Below are positions 1 to 14,200 of a DNA stretch of 64,000 nucleotides, piece after piece (position 1 is the stretch's first letter; every line of letters begins with the position of its first letter). The notes below the pieces were generated by a model, which saw only the letters and a program-made list of their open reading frames with translations, made no database searches and had not been told where the DNA came from. The stretch comes from Mesocentrotus franciscanus (Eukaryota; Echinodermata; Echinoidea; Camarodonta; Strongylocentrotidae). A program made the position numbers and the translations under genes. The stretch spans positions 35,383,366 to 35,447,365 of the forward strand of contig CP137667.1 in the NCBI GenBank assembly GCA_037976565.1. Direction: 5' to 3'.

Positions 1-1137
1 GGCAGTATGCCGGTGGGATACTTTGGATTCAGCAGCGTTACGCCACCACCGCCGCCGCGTCCGCCGCGTCATATTCTTGTGTGCACTCTAACTGCCACAT
101 TCCTTGACAGATTTTTTTCAAATTTTGTATGGAGGTGTATCTTGGTATAATCTACACACCTATAACTTTTGGTGATGCTGCCCTCAGTGTTCCGTCTTCT
201 ATAGGGTAAAAGGCCATATTTTTGTGGATGGTTTGTGTGCGCTATATAGGCCACATTTCTCAAGGGATTTTGATCAAATTTTGAACGAAGGTGTATCTTG
301 GTATAATCTAGAAGCCTATAGATTTTGGTGATGCTGCCTCTAGTGTTCTGTCTTTTATAAGGTCAAAGGTCATATTTTGATAGATGTCTTATGTGCACTC
401 TAGTCTGCAGTCTAACTGCATCATTTCTTGAAGGATTTCTTTCAAATTTTGTATGGAGGTGTATCTTGGTATAATCTACATACCTATAACTTTTGGTGAT
501 GCTGCCCCCATTGTTCCGTCTTCTATAGGGTAAAAGCCCATATTTTGTGGATGGTTTGTGTGCGCTTATAGGCCACATTTCTCAAGGGATTTTGTTCAAA
601 TTTTGAACGAAGGTGTATCTTGGTACGATCTACAAGCCTATAGATTTTGCTGATGCTGCCTCCAGTGTTCCGTCTTTTATAGGGTCAAAGGTCATATTTT
701 GATAGATATCTTGTGTGCACTCTAGTGAGTGGTCTAACTACATCATTTCTTAACAGATTTCTTTCAAATTGAGTATGGAAGTGTATGTTGGTAAAATCCA
801 TGCACCTATAGTTTTTGGTGATGCTGCCACGAGTGTCCCGTGTTTTATAGGGTCAAAGGTCATATTTTGGTGGCTGTCTTTTGTGCGCTCTGCAGGTCAT
901 ATTTCATGATGGATTCTTTCAAATTTTGAAAGGAGATGTATCTTGGTATAATCTACACATCTACACTTTTGGGCGATGCTGCCCTCATTGTTCCGTCTTG
1001 TATATGGTCAAAGGTCATATGTCTTTTGTGCGCTCTAACTGCCACATTTCTTAAAAGATTTCTTTCAAATTTTCTACAGAGATGCATTACACTCTAATCT
1101 ACACACATATTAGTTTGGTGATGCTGCTCCTATCCTA
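1..1137. repeat. Tandem repeat, ~150-bp units in ~300-bp higher-order pairs
   Basis: The block aggtgtatcttggtataatc recurs at about 131, 288, 460, 610 and 945, each followed by ttttggtgatgctgcc and a gttccgtcttntatagggt segment. Two slightly different unit types alternate. The minus-strand open frames here are by-products of the repeat. Confidence 0.85.
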
Positions 1138-1480
1138 GTCTTGACAATAGTCCGAGCCACTAGTGGCGATCTCTACATCATCCTTTTGTTTCAGGGAGGG
1201 GAGAGGGGATCTTTGTCCCTCCTTCGAACATTAGGATGACACAAAATCGCTGCCACTGCCGGGGGATACATTCGCATCGCGCGGCAATACAGATTGCGAT
1301 ATTTCTAGTTTGTTTAGTTATGTTAGCATTATTTTATTTTCTTGGTAATTTAAGTTATGTTTTTTCCATTAGTAATATTGACTTTTCTTGAAGTAATCCT
1401 GATTTGTGTACAGCGCTTTGAAACATTTATGTCACAAGCGCTATATAAATTTTTTGTATTATCATTATTATTGGAAGGTT
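1138..1480. repeat. Transposon 3' tail ending in ATT-rich microsatellite
   Basis: A cagcgctttgaaacatttat stretch, then agcgctatataaattt and a tattatcattattatt tail. The same ending occurs near 34190 and 44640. This suggests a LINE/SINE 3' end. Confidence 0.5.
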
Positions 1481-2121
1481 TATGGATTGGTGCAAATATT
1501 CCAAAATGAAAATCTACTCCTAAAATTTACAATAATGGCATTTGTATACTGAATAAGTTGATACTTGTTTTAAACTTTTAGGTCTATATCTGATCTAAGG
1601 GGAATTGTTACAGTTTAACCATAAAAAGGCCGGGTTATGTTGGTACTCTCTCAACCGAAGGGGGTGGGGGTGCCCCCTGGGAATCTCGGTCATGGAATGA
1701 CAAAAAATCCTTAACCTCTCATAAAGTATAAGTCCATGAAGTTTTATCTTTATGTCACATCTGTTTTTGAATGATTAGTAATTAACTGTTCGCATATCCG
1801 TTAAGTGAGAATTTTGCATTGTCTTCAGTACATAATCTAAGGGGGAATGTTCATTTTGGCCACGTGCAGCCTGGCGAATTTCGATGCTACGCATTACCAA
1901 TAGTACGCTTGGGTCAAAATAATATAAATTTGGTATCAAAAGTTAGAGGCCGGGTGAATTCCACCCCGGCTGTTTTAGGGTTTTAAAAAACCAGAGCCTC
2001 CCGGATTGAAATGCCCCGCGGTTCGGTTTTAGTGAAAAAGGTGCCATAAAAATGGTGGAAAATGTGCTATAAAAATTGCAACTATTAGTATTTTTATTTT
2101 TATGTTTGTTCTTTTCTTCAG
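1481..2121. other. No feature recognised
   Basis: AT-rich intron/intergenic sequence before the first gene 1 exon; no repeat structure or coding signal was seen. Confidence 0.5.
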
Positions 2122-2226
2122 AATGAATTCCAGACACAGGTCAATGCCATCCTGAATGATGCTAACTTGGACTCTATGAAGCCAGTGGAAGTCCCTGCCC
2201 CTTACAAAGCTGAAGGTCTTGTCAAA
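2122..2226 (+). CDS. Gene 1 exon, 35 codons
   Basis: The polypyrimidine tract and acceptor ctttTcttcag precede AATGAATTCCAG, and the exon ends GTCAAA|gtaagg. It is 105 nt, phase 0 at both ends. The reading contains NEFQTQVNAILND and VEVPAPYKAEGLVK. No domain is recognised. The good acceptor and donor, the open frame and the phase match to 7290 support it. Confidence 0.65.
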
Positions 2227-5200
2227 GTAAGGCACATATGCACCCACCATATTCTTGTATTTATTCATTTATTTGTTTAGTTCTTTCTGTCTGTGTGTCT
2301 CTCTTTCTTTTTTTCTTTCTGCCTGTATATCTCTCTGTCTTTCTTTCTTTCCATCTGTCTTTCTGTCTCTCTCTGTCTCTCTTTCATTCTGTCTGTCTTC
2401 CTTCTCTCCTTCCTTCCTTCTTTCTGACTGATATTTATACAGGGTTGCACATTTTCCCCAATAGCAGTGGTCTTCCATGAGGCCCTGTTTGGTAACAGTA
2501 CAATTCAATAACAATCTTAAACTCATTACAGTATTAGAACATAATACAGAAGAAACTAACTATATACACAGTGGTGGATCTAGTGGGGAGGGGGGGGGGC
2601 TAAACGGCCGCAGGGCCCCCTATTGGCAGCGCCAAAAAAGAAAAAGAGAAGGAAAGAAGAGGAAGAGAAGAAGAGAAAAAAAAAGGAGAAGAGAAAAGAA
2701 AGGAGAAGAGTAAAGAAAAGAGAAGAGAAAAGAAAGAGAGAGAGAGAAAAAGAGAAAAGGAGAGAGAAGCTGGGTGAGAAAGGGAGAAAGACAAGGAAAT
2801 AGCACTAAGTGAAATAACTACGAATAAATGCACGCGCATGGAGGGGGTGACTAACCGTATTCTAATTTTTAGGTTGTGCAAATCTGAGTCGGAATTTAGC
2901 ATATTTTCAAAAATTTGTTTATGTTAAGCCGTAGTGCCTGAAAAGGTTGGTGTAAAGACACTTCTGAAAAGGCCGTGCCCGGCCCCTCCAAAGAGCGGCA
3001 AAATGGTAATCAGAAAATTTTGGGTCATTCCCGAAGGCTTGGGAGCTGTTATTGAAGAGAGGGCCGGCCTATACGTAAATGGCAGTGACGGTAACGATAG
3101 ATAAGGGAATAAGGAGGAAGGGGTGCACATGTGAACTGCAAGCATATTGGGGATGATCATTCTATCAATTTAGGTTGTGCAATCTGGGTCGGAAACCAGC
3201 ATAATATTTTTTTTTTTTTAAGGTTCATGTAAAAGTGCTCATAATAAAACCGCACCCGGCCCCTACAAAGAGGAGCAGAATTGTAATCGGGAGATTTGGG
3301 GTCATTCCGGAAGGCTTGGGAGACGTTATTGAATAGAGGGGGCCGGCCGCATAAAATTCTGAGCCGTGGATTTGAAAGTTAAACGTTAAAAACAGCCCCA
3401 GCGCTTCAAAGCTCATCACTCTTTGGTGAAAAATTTGAAAAGGGCGTATTATTTTTGATGTCTTTAGAAGCTATATACTCAACAGTTAAATTTTAAATTA
3501 ACAGAAGAGGGGCTGCTTCACAACTCTTATTTTGCCCTTCATTTGGCATCAGCTCGTGCCTACTCGCTTGTGCTTGTATTTGAACTCATGTTGGTAGTAA
3601 TCATGCATGGACAGGGGCGGCGATCCTGGGACTGATTGGGGGACACGTCCCCCTGGAAATTAGAAATATGGCTAGAAAGAAATATAGTGGAAAGAACGTA
3701 CATATTGGCTTTGGGGTCTTCTAGGATGCATAATTTCAGCATTCAAAATTGCAAAATCTCGCTTGGTCGCTACGCTCCCTCGCCCAATAACACAAAACTA
3801 TGATATGACATTCCGCCCACGCTCCCGGCCGTGATTTATCCATGATAGTATGGTAGCATGAACTACAAAAGCCAGAGTGAATGCGCTAGTATAAGCTTTA
3901 ACCAAGGCTAAGTTTGAGTCCCTTGCGTTTGCCATACTTCATTATTATTAATATTTTTATTGGGAGTTGCCTGTGACAGGGAGGGAGAAAAAAATTTAAA
4001 TTACTATAACCTTCAGGTTTTTCGTCCCGGAATGATCGAGATGTCATGTGCAGGCCCTGTATCAATGGTTTCAACCATCACCCCCTGACCCACCCCTAAT
4101 CTCTTATGAAGAGTATAGTGTTGTTTTTTTTTAAACTGTAAGTTTTCATAATAATGTTCATAGGTTGGGAACCCTTCTATACATTAGGCCTCCATTAGCA
4201 TCCTATTCCAGGGATGAAGACTTTTCCACCATGACCTGGGCTGTGTATCCTATGAAGCGTTTTATACTAAGATAATTCATCCCCAACAATAAAAAAGAAT
4301 CAATGGCTTTGCTTCTTATAGTGGTTTGTAAAAAAGAAAGTTATTATCCCCTCGCCGACGAAGTCGGAGGGGATATAGTAACGCCGCCGTCCGTCCTTCC
4401 TTCCGTCCTTCCGTAACAAATTTGGTTTCCGATCAATAACTTTAGTAAAGTTTGTCGGATTTTAATGAAATTTGATATGAAGGTTCATGGTATCAAAACA
4501 CAGCCAAAGTTCGATTTCGGAGTATGTAGGTGAAAGGTCATAGCTCATTAAATATGCAAAAACACCTAATTATACATGTGAAAATGTGGTTAACTTCCTT
4601 GCCTAGTAATATAATAGTATAGTCTAATGGAGGTAATTTGTTCTTATGATATAGGCCATTTGTACCCTGCGAGTGGATGCTACGCTTTGCGTTGAATTGT
4701 ATTTATATTGTATTCATATGGAATACAGAGTAATATGAGCACGTTTGTATTTTGTATGCGAACGAGAGTGATAAAGTCATTCATGACTATAAATATATAA
4801 AGAAAGTGTTTAATATATTTTGACAGTTATGAAACACATATATAGTACTGTAAGGTTTTAATTTTACTAATCCAATTGGTGACTTGTTTATTTAGCTTTC
4901 CACTCTGTTATATGCTTCAGGACACTCCTGACATACATTTACTATCTGATGTCTGTTAAGCTCTTGACTTCTATTGTTCTGTCCCTATTCATTCATCCCC
5001 ATTCAACATTACCTGCCATAGCACCACACACACACACACTCTTTCTATCTCTTGGCTATTCAACCCAGCTCACTATAGACACATGGCACTCTATCTTTCC
5101 TTAGGCTCTCTATTGGTTACTTACTTCATGTACAATCTTGTGATTGGTTGGTATTGTTTTATGGACTGCATGTCAACCATCTTGGCAGCCATTTTAAAGA

Positions 5201-8200
5201 TGTAGTATACAAATATACAATACCTTTCGAGGGTCTAGCAAAAACTATGAGTTAATGAAGAGGCATAAATAGTAACTTTCCCGAGAGCAAATTTATATCA
5301 AATTTACTATACCCGAGGCTTGCCGAGGGTATAGTAAAGTTGATATAAATTTGCCTCGAGGGAAAGTTACGTGTTATGCCTCTTCATTAACTCATAGTTT
5401 GCTAGAGCCAAGAAAGACATTGTATATCTGTTTTATATCCCTCATGAGACACGAGCATCTCACTATTACAAAGAAATATGAACTGAGAGTTTTCAGCGGC
5501 ATAGGCCTAAATTAAATAAAAAGAAAATTTAAACGACTTACCAGATTAAAATTCCTTCTCCTTAATTAGTTTCCCGCCCCCCCCCTAAAAATTACAAAAT
5601 TCAGTCAGCGTACGGGATTTTAAATGCCTCATAGCGGGCAACTCCCTCGGTGCACCCACGGCTCTCAGGCCGTGCAATTTACGCAGTGCAGTACTGCAAT
5701 AGCACAACACTACTGCAGTACCGTACAGCGCAGCGCCAGCTAAACATTGCATCCGTCAATGTTTCATTTGAGCCATGCAATTTTCTTGTATTTCTTATTT
5801 TAATGTGATGTGAATGTGAGTAAGGTACATGTTATTACAGAAGTGTCCAAGGAATGATTGAGGTGAAAGGGGTATAATAATAAAACAAATATACAATGAC
5901 TGATTCTCGAAACTATTAAATCGCACTTGTAGATCTACTCAAGATCAAGAACATCAATTTCGATATCGATCGCAGAAATATCGGTGATCGGTGGAAAAAG
6001 TGGATTCCGGAATTTACTATACAACGCCAAATAGTAAATGTTCTCACTCTCTCAAATTTAATAGTAAAAATATCCCTATTTCGTGCTCTGTACAATCGCA
6101 ATGCAAAAAACTATACATGAGGGATATAATAAGATATAGCAGTGCAGCCCAAGTCAACAATCATGTCATGACTAGTTTTGTTCTTGTGTGAGTCTTACAG
6201 TACCATAGGGGTTTAATTGTTTAATTTACAAATAAATGGAAGTTTTCATTGCAATCATGGTTGTAGCAAATAACTCGGCACATTGGTATTTTTAAGTGAA
6301 CAAGAGCGATGAAGTCATTCATGAAAATAATTATGTTAAGATATAAAGAAAGTGTTTAATATATTTTGACAGTCATGAAACACATATCTAGTACCATAGG
6401 AGTTTAATTGTTCTGGATTTCCAAATAAATGGAAGTTTTCATTGCAATCATGGTTGTAGCAAATAACTCAGCACGTTGGTATTTTCTAAGCGAACGAAAG
6501 TGATAAAGTCATTCATGAATATAAATATGTAAAGGTATATAGAAAGTGTTTAATATATTTTGACAGTCATGAAACACATATATAGTTCTGGAATTCCAAA
6601 TAACTGGAAGTTTTCGTTGCAATCATGGTTTTAGCACGAGCTGTTTCTATATTTACTCCACAAGGATTTAAATTTCATTTCATAACACCTGCAGTTAATG
6701 CGGGATGAGGTTGCAGCCTCTCTTTCCCGAAAATTTAAGATTTACCAATATGCTGCCCAAATATGCATTTTCTTATGTCTTATCTCGTATATTTTGGTGA
6801 TAAATAACACTTTCACAACATATAATCAGAAAATTGATATTCGGGGCAAGAGGCTTCAGCCCCCCTGATGAAAATGTAAAAACGGGGAATGTTGATATTG
6901 AACAAGAGACGTGACTCGAGCCTGCCCCCTTTCCAAAATTGTGCCCGCTTGTAGGTACCGATACGATGCTTCTAAAATGACCTTGTCAGTATTGGTATGT
7001 TGAGTTGAAATAACGGTCTGCGCAATTTTCAAATTTCTGCCCCCCCCCCTATTGGAAAAACCTGGATCCGCACCTGATATATACATACAAATTCTTTGGT
7101 ATCCTCTTAATAACTGTCATATTGAATGCAATATACCTCCCCCCTCCAACTTGCTTTTATAACTTTGGTGCTTGTAATATAGGGCCGTTGTCAAGAGGCC
7201 GTTTATTGACAAAAGAAATTTGGAAACCTTGTTAATTAGTGTGGAGCCCATTGTATTGTTCTCTGAAACCTCATTCCCTTATGACTCAGGCTCAGGCACA
7301 GGCACAAGCCCAGCAGAAACACCAAGCCATGAGCCGAGCCCAGACTCCACCTGTAGTCTCCCAGGGAGAGGCAGCCATCCAGCAAGCCACTATGTCAGGC
7401 AATGGTTTCAACCATCACCAGCAGTCTAATGGTAAGTCTGTGCTTGAGAATGGACCACAGAGGAAAATTTCACTAAGTCCAGGGCTCCCGGTTCACCCAT
7501 CTTCTCTTCCCTTTTTGTAGTGTAGATCATGTCATATGTAATTTCTTTAATTGCCTAGGCTATTGCCGTTGCCCTTTAGCTGATTTCTTGATAGTTTTCA
7601 CTTGGGTGTTTTTGTCACCATTTTTTATGTATCTATGTAGAACTCCGATGACAAGTCATTTTATTGTACAAAGCAAAATTCAGTGATGATTTCTCCATCA
7701 CAACAAGGTTAACACCCAAGAAAATCAGTTATGATCATTAGATTTATCCTTTTTTCTTTAATGTATGCTATTTGATGTGTTGATTTCGTACTTGTTTGAC
7801 ATTGTAAGGAAAAGTAAATTCAATGCTTTTGTTTAGCCATCCATACATTATTCGATGGCAATTTTTAATTGTATTGTTCATAATTCTGCTCATTATTTTA
7901 ACATACTGATATATTATTATCAACTTGTCAATACAACCATTAGTATACAAGAGAAAACTCTTTATATGCCGCACAAATAATCTCTGCGTGTCTCATTGTA
8001 TGTTTCATGGGATAGATGCACCAAAAGCTTCCAGATTATTATCCCCTCGCCGACGAAGTCGGAGGGGATATAGTAACGCTGCCGTCCGTCCGTCCTTCTG
8101 TCCTTCCGTCCTTCCGTAACAAATTTGGTTTCCGATCGATAACATCAGTAATGTTTGACAGATTTTAATGAAATTTGATATGAAGGTACATGGTATCAAA

Positions 8201-11200
8201 ATACAGGCTAAGTTGGATTTCGGAGTATGTAGGTCAAAGGTCAAAGGTCATAGCTCATTAAATATGCGAAAAAATACAAATCTGGTTTCCGATCGATAAC
8301 TTTAATAATGTTTGACAGATTTTAATCAAATTTGATATGAAGGTACATGGTATCAAAATACAGGCTAAGACCCCTGTTACACATACGTCTGAAAGTGGAC
8401 TGAGGCCGGCCCTGGAGGCGGCTCGACGTATGTGTAACATCAACTTTTTTTGAAAAGCCGGACTGAGGCGGCCTCCATCCAGTCCACCTCTGGATGTGGT
8501 TTGACGCCGGCCAGAGTCCGGCCTCGGTCCCGCAATCAGAAGGTGTAACACCAAAGTGGACTCGGGGCCGGCTTATAAGCTGAAGTGGCGTAACCTGTCA
8601 TCATATATCAACATAATTCATCGGGTGCGCTTTGCCACCTTCTCTTATGTTATTCTTTGTTTTTATCATTCTATCACTTTCTCTTTCTGTCTTTCCTTAT
8701 CTTATTTTTTGTTTCTTCCTTCTATTATCACCTTCGCTTATGTTATTTTTTGTTTTTATCATTCTATCACTTTCTCTTTCTGTCTTTCCTTATGTTATTG
8801 TTTCTTCCTTCTGTTATCACCTTCTCTTATGTTATTCTTTGTTTTTATCATTCTATCACTTTCTCTTTCTATCTTTCCTTATGTTATTCTTTGTTTCTTC
8901 CTTCTATCACCTTCTCTTAGGCCTATGTTATTCTTTGTTTTTATAATTCTATCCTTTCTCTTTCTGTCTTTCCTGATGTTATTCTTTGTTTCTTCCTTCT
9001 ATCATCTTCTCTTATGTTATTCTTTGTTTTTATCATTCTATCACTTTCTCTTTCTGTCTTTCCTTTTGTTATTCTTTGTTTCTTCCTTCTATCACCTTCT
9101 CTTATGTTATTCTTTGTTTTCATCATTCTATCACTTTCTCTTTCTGTCTTTTCTTATGTTATTCTTTGTTTCTTCCTTCTATCACCTTCTCTTATGTTAT
9201 TCTTAGTTTTTATCATTCTACCACTTTCTCTTTCTGTCTTTCTGGAGTGCGCCCCAACGTCAGCTTGTGAAAAGGCGACGTGAGGCCGGGATATGTGTAG
9301 ATGCAAAATTGCAGGCCCGAGATTTGTGTAACAGGGGTTTGATGATCTCGAGGCAGCTTCAAATTGCAGGCATGAGGCCGCCTCTGGGGCTGGCTTTAAA
9401 GGCAAACGCATGTGTAACAGGGGTCTAAGTCGATTTCGGAGTGTGTAGGTCAAAGGTCAAAGGTCATAGCTCATTAAATATGCGAAAAAATACAAATCTG
9501 GTTTCCGATCGATAACTTTAGTAATGTTTGACGGATTTTAATGAAATTTGATATGAAGGAACATGGTATCAAAACACAGCCTAAGTTCGATTTGGGAGTA
9601 TGTAGGTCAAAGGTCATAGCTCATTAAATATGCGAATCTGGTTTCCGTTCGATAACTTTAATAATGTTTGACAGATTTTAATCAAATTTGATATGAAGGT
9701 ACATGGTATCAAAAAACGACCTAAGTTTGATTTCGGAGTATGTAGGTCAAAGGTCATAGCTCATTAAATATGCAAATCTGGTTTCTGTGTGATAAATTTA
9801 GTAATGTTTGATAAATTTAATCAAATTTGATATGAAGGTTCATGGTATCAAAATACAGCCTAAGTTCAATTTGGGAGTATGTAGGTCAAAGGTGACAGGT
9901 CATAGCTCATTAAATATGCAAAAACACCTAATTTATGTGAAAATGTGGTTAACTTCCTTGCCTAGTAATATAATAGTATAGTCTAATGGAGGTTACTTGT
10001 TCGACGTATATAGGCCATTTGTACCCTGCGAGGGGTTAATTGTTTAACTGTTTTCAGTGCAAGATTAATCTATACCACAAAAAGCTAATGAAGACCAGAT
10101 ATTGGTAATTTTGCACAGCCATTGTGTTGTACAAAGCAATCCTTCTGACAATCAGTGCCTATTGTTTGTGGAAAATTGCATGTGTTGCATACAAGGGACA
10201 GTGCAGACTGAGATGCGAAGAAAGCAACCAAAGTGCTAAATGCTGTAAAAATACATCAGTCCATAATGTAACAAAGTGTTTTCCCCCTCCCCACCCTTTA
10301 CTATTTTTCATAAAACCAGCTACCGGTATTCCACCAAACATGCAACTTGCTCAACATGAAATGCAGATGTTGCAGCGACAAGGGGCTGTTCCTCGCCACC
10401 CACGTCACCTTACTGTGCAGCAACAGCAACAAATGCTTGCAAGGCAGCAATACATGAAACAACAAGTAGCACAACCTAAAAACAGTTTTGAGCGGATTAT
10501 GCTGAGGCTGAATGACCTCTTCCCTAATTACAACAGGTAAGTGAAAGCAGAATCTGTATCAAAGAGAAGGTCGATTTCTGGTGAAGAGGGGGCACGAAGG
10601 CTCAGTGTTAGAGCAGTGGTCTCATAAGCGGGAGGTCCCTGGTCGGAAACCAAGTCGATGCGATAGTACCCTTTGGTAAGGCATTAATACTCATTGCCGA
10701 GTCCCTTAGAGAGGACTTAAAGCCGTAGGTCCCCTATTTGCTTACTTACAAGCATGCATATGCTTTCTTAGCAGTCGGGTAAAACAAAAAAACAAGCAAT
10801 AAAGAATAATGTGATTGCTTTCTTGTTCTTCAAATGCCCTCATATCTGAACTATGACGAGAAATGGCTGAAATGTTTTGGCCAGACTTTCATTCCACATG
10901 TTTGTATATTTCTTTATACCCAATTCATATGTCAATAATGAAAGGTTTCTTTCCTATAAGAATCTTTTTCTTCTTTAATAATCTATGTACATCGACCTAC
11001 ATAAGAATTGAATCTGTGTTGTCAGAATTTCACAATTTACCACAATATATCAATGTATCTACCAATTATTTGCTAGTTTACCTTAACTATGCAGCCATCG
11101 AGAACTAAAAACTTCACATCTGCGCATGCCCCACCCCAGTACATCCCCTTCCCAGGGTTACGTGCGTGCTTGCATGCCCACCATCATCCTCTTCTTTTCT

Positions 11201-14200
11201 CGCACGCCGAGAGAGTCTAATACAGCTTAGTCTCTATTCTCCTTTTTGGCGCATTTTGGCTTTGCTTTTCTTATCTGTTCCGTCCTCCTTATAATTGTGT
11301 TTATTTTGGTGTTACAGATTCCGTTCACATTTCTTTTACTAGGCAGGAAATTATTTATCTTTTCTGCCCTATAATTTTATCTCTTTGCGACCGTAACGCA
11401 GACAAAGCTTACCCCCTCTTTGCTGGGCGCTCCGCCACGGCTCAGCGCCTTATCGTACGCTTTAGATAGGGATTTTTCCTTTAGCTAGGCAGATAATTCA
11501 TTCCTATCCGCCTAGCACCCCCCTCCAGCTGAATAGCATAGCTCTCGCCGCTTACCTGGGCACAGCTTTGCGGTGCAGGTATCGTCTGTTCGCGTTTGGA
11601 TATTTCTTTAGAATTTTTCCGTGCATGCCTTGGGAGTGTAATTTCTTTCACTATTATTCGAGATTGATTCTGTCTTTCCTTGGAAATAATAGAGAGCTCT
11701 TGGTTTATTTCGCTCTCGCTTCTTTGTTGGGGGAGCGAGTGTGACGGCTTCATCTTTGATGAACCGTGCTACAGTAGCTTCTCGAATGTGTCGGTAATGG
11801 GTAAGTTAGGGACCGCTGCGGATAGCGGCTCCCGGACTGCTACCGTGTTGTTTGCTGACCCGCGCCCGCTGGGCTCGGCATTGCATCCACTGCTGGGACC
11901 CGTGGTCCCAGCAAGGGGGTCGTCGGTTTACCGACTACGGCCACTCGAGCCCGGGTGAGAGTGTCGTCTTAACTGACCACTGACACTCGAGCCCCGACCA
12001 CTGCCATTGTTCCAGCCAGTGATCTGTGCACATTGAGTGGCTCGTCCTGCCCCCCGGCAGCCTCGATTACTCGGGAGCCGTAAGAGACTATCTGACCGCC
12101 CTGCTTAGCAAGGCCTGCCTGATAAGGCCAACGTGCCGACTTCTCTGCCGGCGGACCCCGCCCGAAAGAAGTCGAAGAAACATCTTTCGGCCACGTTTCT
12201 GTCAAAGCCTCTGCTATGAGGAGTCAGTTCCCCCTCTCCCCTTGATTGTGAGCCGTAAGAGATCATCCGAAAGCCGTAAAGTGACTCAGTTGGTGATAGT
12301 GCAGCCACAGTCACTCAGGAGCCGGCTCTCCCCCGTCACAGACGGGTGATTGGGAGCCATAAGAGACCATCCGAAAGCTCTGCTGAGCACAGCCCGTCGG
12401 TAGAGGTCTCTTTCTAAGTCAAATTCTGCCTTACACGAACATTAGACTTAGACTGGGAAGAAGTGTAAGGCCTCTTTTCAGACGCCCACCCCGTGTCGGT
12501 CAATCAAGCTGAGCCTCCCGAATACTTGAAGCTCTTTGCTGAGGAAAGCAGGTGGGCTAGCTAAGCCCCCAGCCTCCCAGCCGACCGCTGGTGGTACAGT
12601 CCTTCCTCGGGACCCGGTTTCTCATACGGGTTTGTAACCCGGTTATGCTTGATCCCGGCAGCTCAGAGCCGCCTGGCCAGAGCTTCCCCTCCTATCCAGG
12701 CAGCGCTTGGCGCCTCTTCCAGCAAGGAGACTGCCAGCCCGTGGTTGCGCCGTCCCCATTGGGGCCAGGTTCCCCACCTGATTTTGAGGATCAGGATGGG
12801 GACTCTGTTGCTGGGTCACTAGCCAGCGCAGCCCCCCCAAGCCCCTCGTGGTTGGGCAGCCGGTGCGCAGGCTCTCCTGGAGAAATACTTGCCTGAGACC
12901 TTCACGCCGGCTCAGCCGGATGCGGCCCAGGCTTCTCTTCTCTTCAGACAAGGGGCTTCCTCCACAGGAATACACCTGACGGAGGTTTGCCAGTCCGGTG
13001 ACATGTATCTTGTGAGTAAGGGGATTTCCTCCTCCGGAGATCTTCTCCCCCTCTAATTACAGCTGCCCTGACCAGCTCACTAGTGAGTGAGCTTGGTCCG
13101 ACAGGATCAGGAGGTATTAAGGGCCTCCCAAGCTCACGCTCGAGACATCCCTCACCCCACACCAACGGGTGTTACGGGTGTGACGCCCACGAGACGGCTT
13201 GCCAGGTAGAAATCGTCACACTAAGCCCCCCTTTTGGGCCAAGCTCTGTGTCTTACGGCTTTGTTGCAATGCAACGACCCGTAAATTCATGTTGGGGAGA
13301 GACCCCTGTTTCACTAACGACGTTGTTCAATTCTAGTCTGTGAAACGCAAGGGTCCCGGTCTCGCAAAAGCTTCTGTTGTCAAGCTTTTACAGCCTCTCG
13401 CGCAATGGAGCGGGGCGGACCCTGGCACACTGAGCCTAAATATAAACTAACGAAGTCTAGTAAGGCTGCAAAGCTCGTTTCGTCCCCCGTGTGATTGGGT
13501 GAGAAGCGCAAGCGATCTGATGTCCAGCTTCCGGCTGGGTCAAAGGTAGAAAAGTCTACGCTTCAGCCGGTCTTTTCTCTTGCCGCTCAGGCTGAGCTTC
13601 GTGGCTTTATTAATGAAGCGAATGTCCGGGCAACTGGGGTTACTAATAGACCCAACAGGCATCCGGGGTTCAGGCGGAGGCTTAGCTCCTACCCCTCCCT
13701 GTGCCTTGGCCGACAATGAGCGGCCTCGGTCACACCTGGCTCAGATTCGTTTCTGATTCTTGGGTGTTGCTGCTCCGGCATCTGATATACCTTTTTGGTC
13801 GGGGTTGCCTGGTGTGGCTGTTGGTAAAATCGGTCACTCTTTTTTTATTTTTTGAGGCACTTCATGATCATTTTGAAGGGTAATTATTTAGGCCTTCCAC
13901 CCTGTGCTGACAGCCTGTTGATGGGGGTTAAGCCTCAAGCTCCTGCTGTCCTTGGTGCTCCTCCAGGTAGGGAGTCGGCAGCTGCTATGGGTACATTCCC
14001 CCCAGGGGCGGATCCAGCCGGCGGCAAGGGAGGGGGCCTAAAAAGGGGCCCACTTCGTGTGAAAATTTGAAAATCGTGCCGGTCGTTTTTTCGCTCAGTG
14101 GGGATAGTGAGCAACAAAAAAAAATTTTCCGCCACCCCCCTCTTGGGCGCCAGGAGGGGCCCAACTTTTTTTTCAAAAAGGGTGTTTTTACCTGTTTTTT

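Noticed and set aside
2600..2902. Ser/Phe-rich minus-strand open frames
   Set aside because: Polypurine tract read backwards; low complexity only.
8556..9283. Several overlapping open frames of 90-216 codons, both strands
   Set aside because: They are translations of a T/C-rich minisatellite; every frame is open because the unit lacks stops.
10124..10319. Upstream extension of the Gln-rich frame
   Set aside because: Open by chance; the acceptor at 10319 and phase 1 from 7431 define the exon start.
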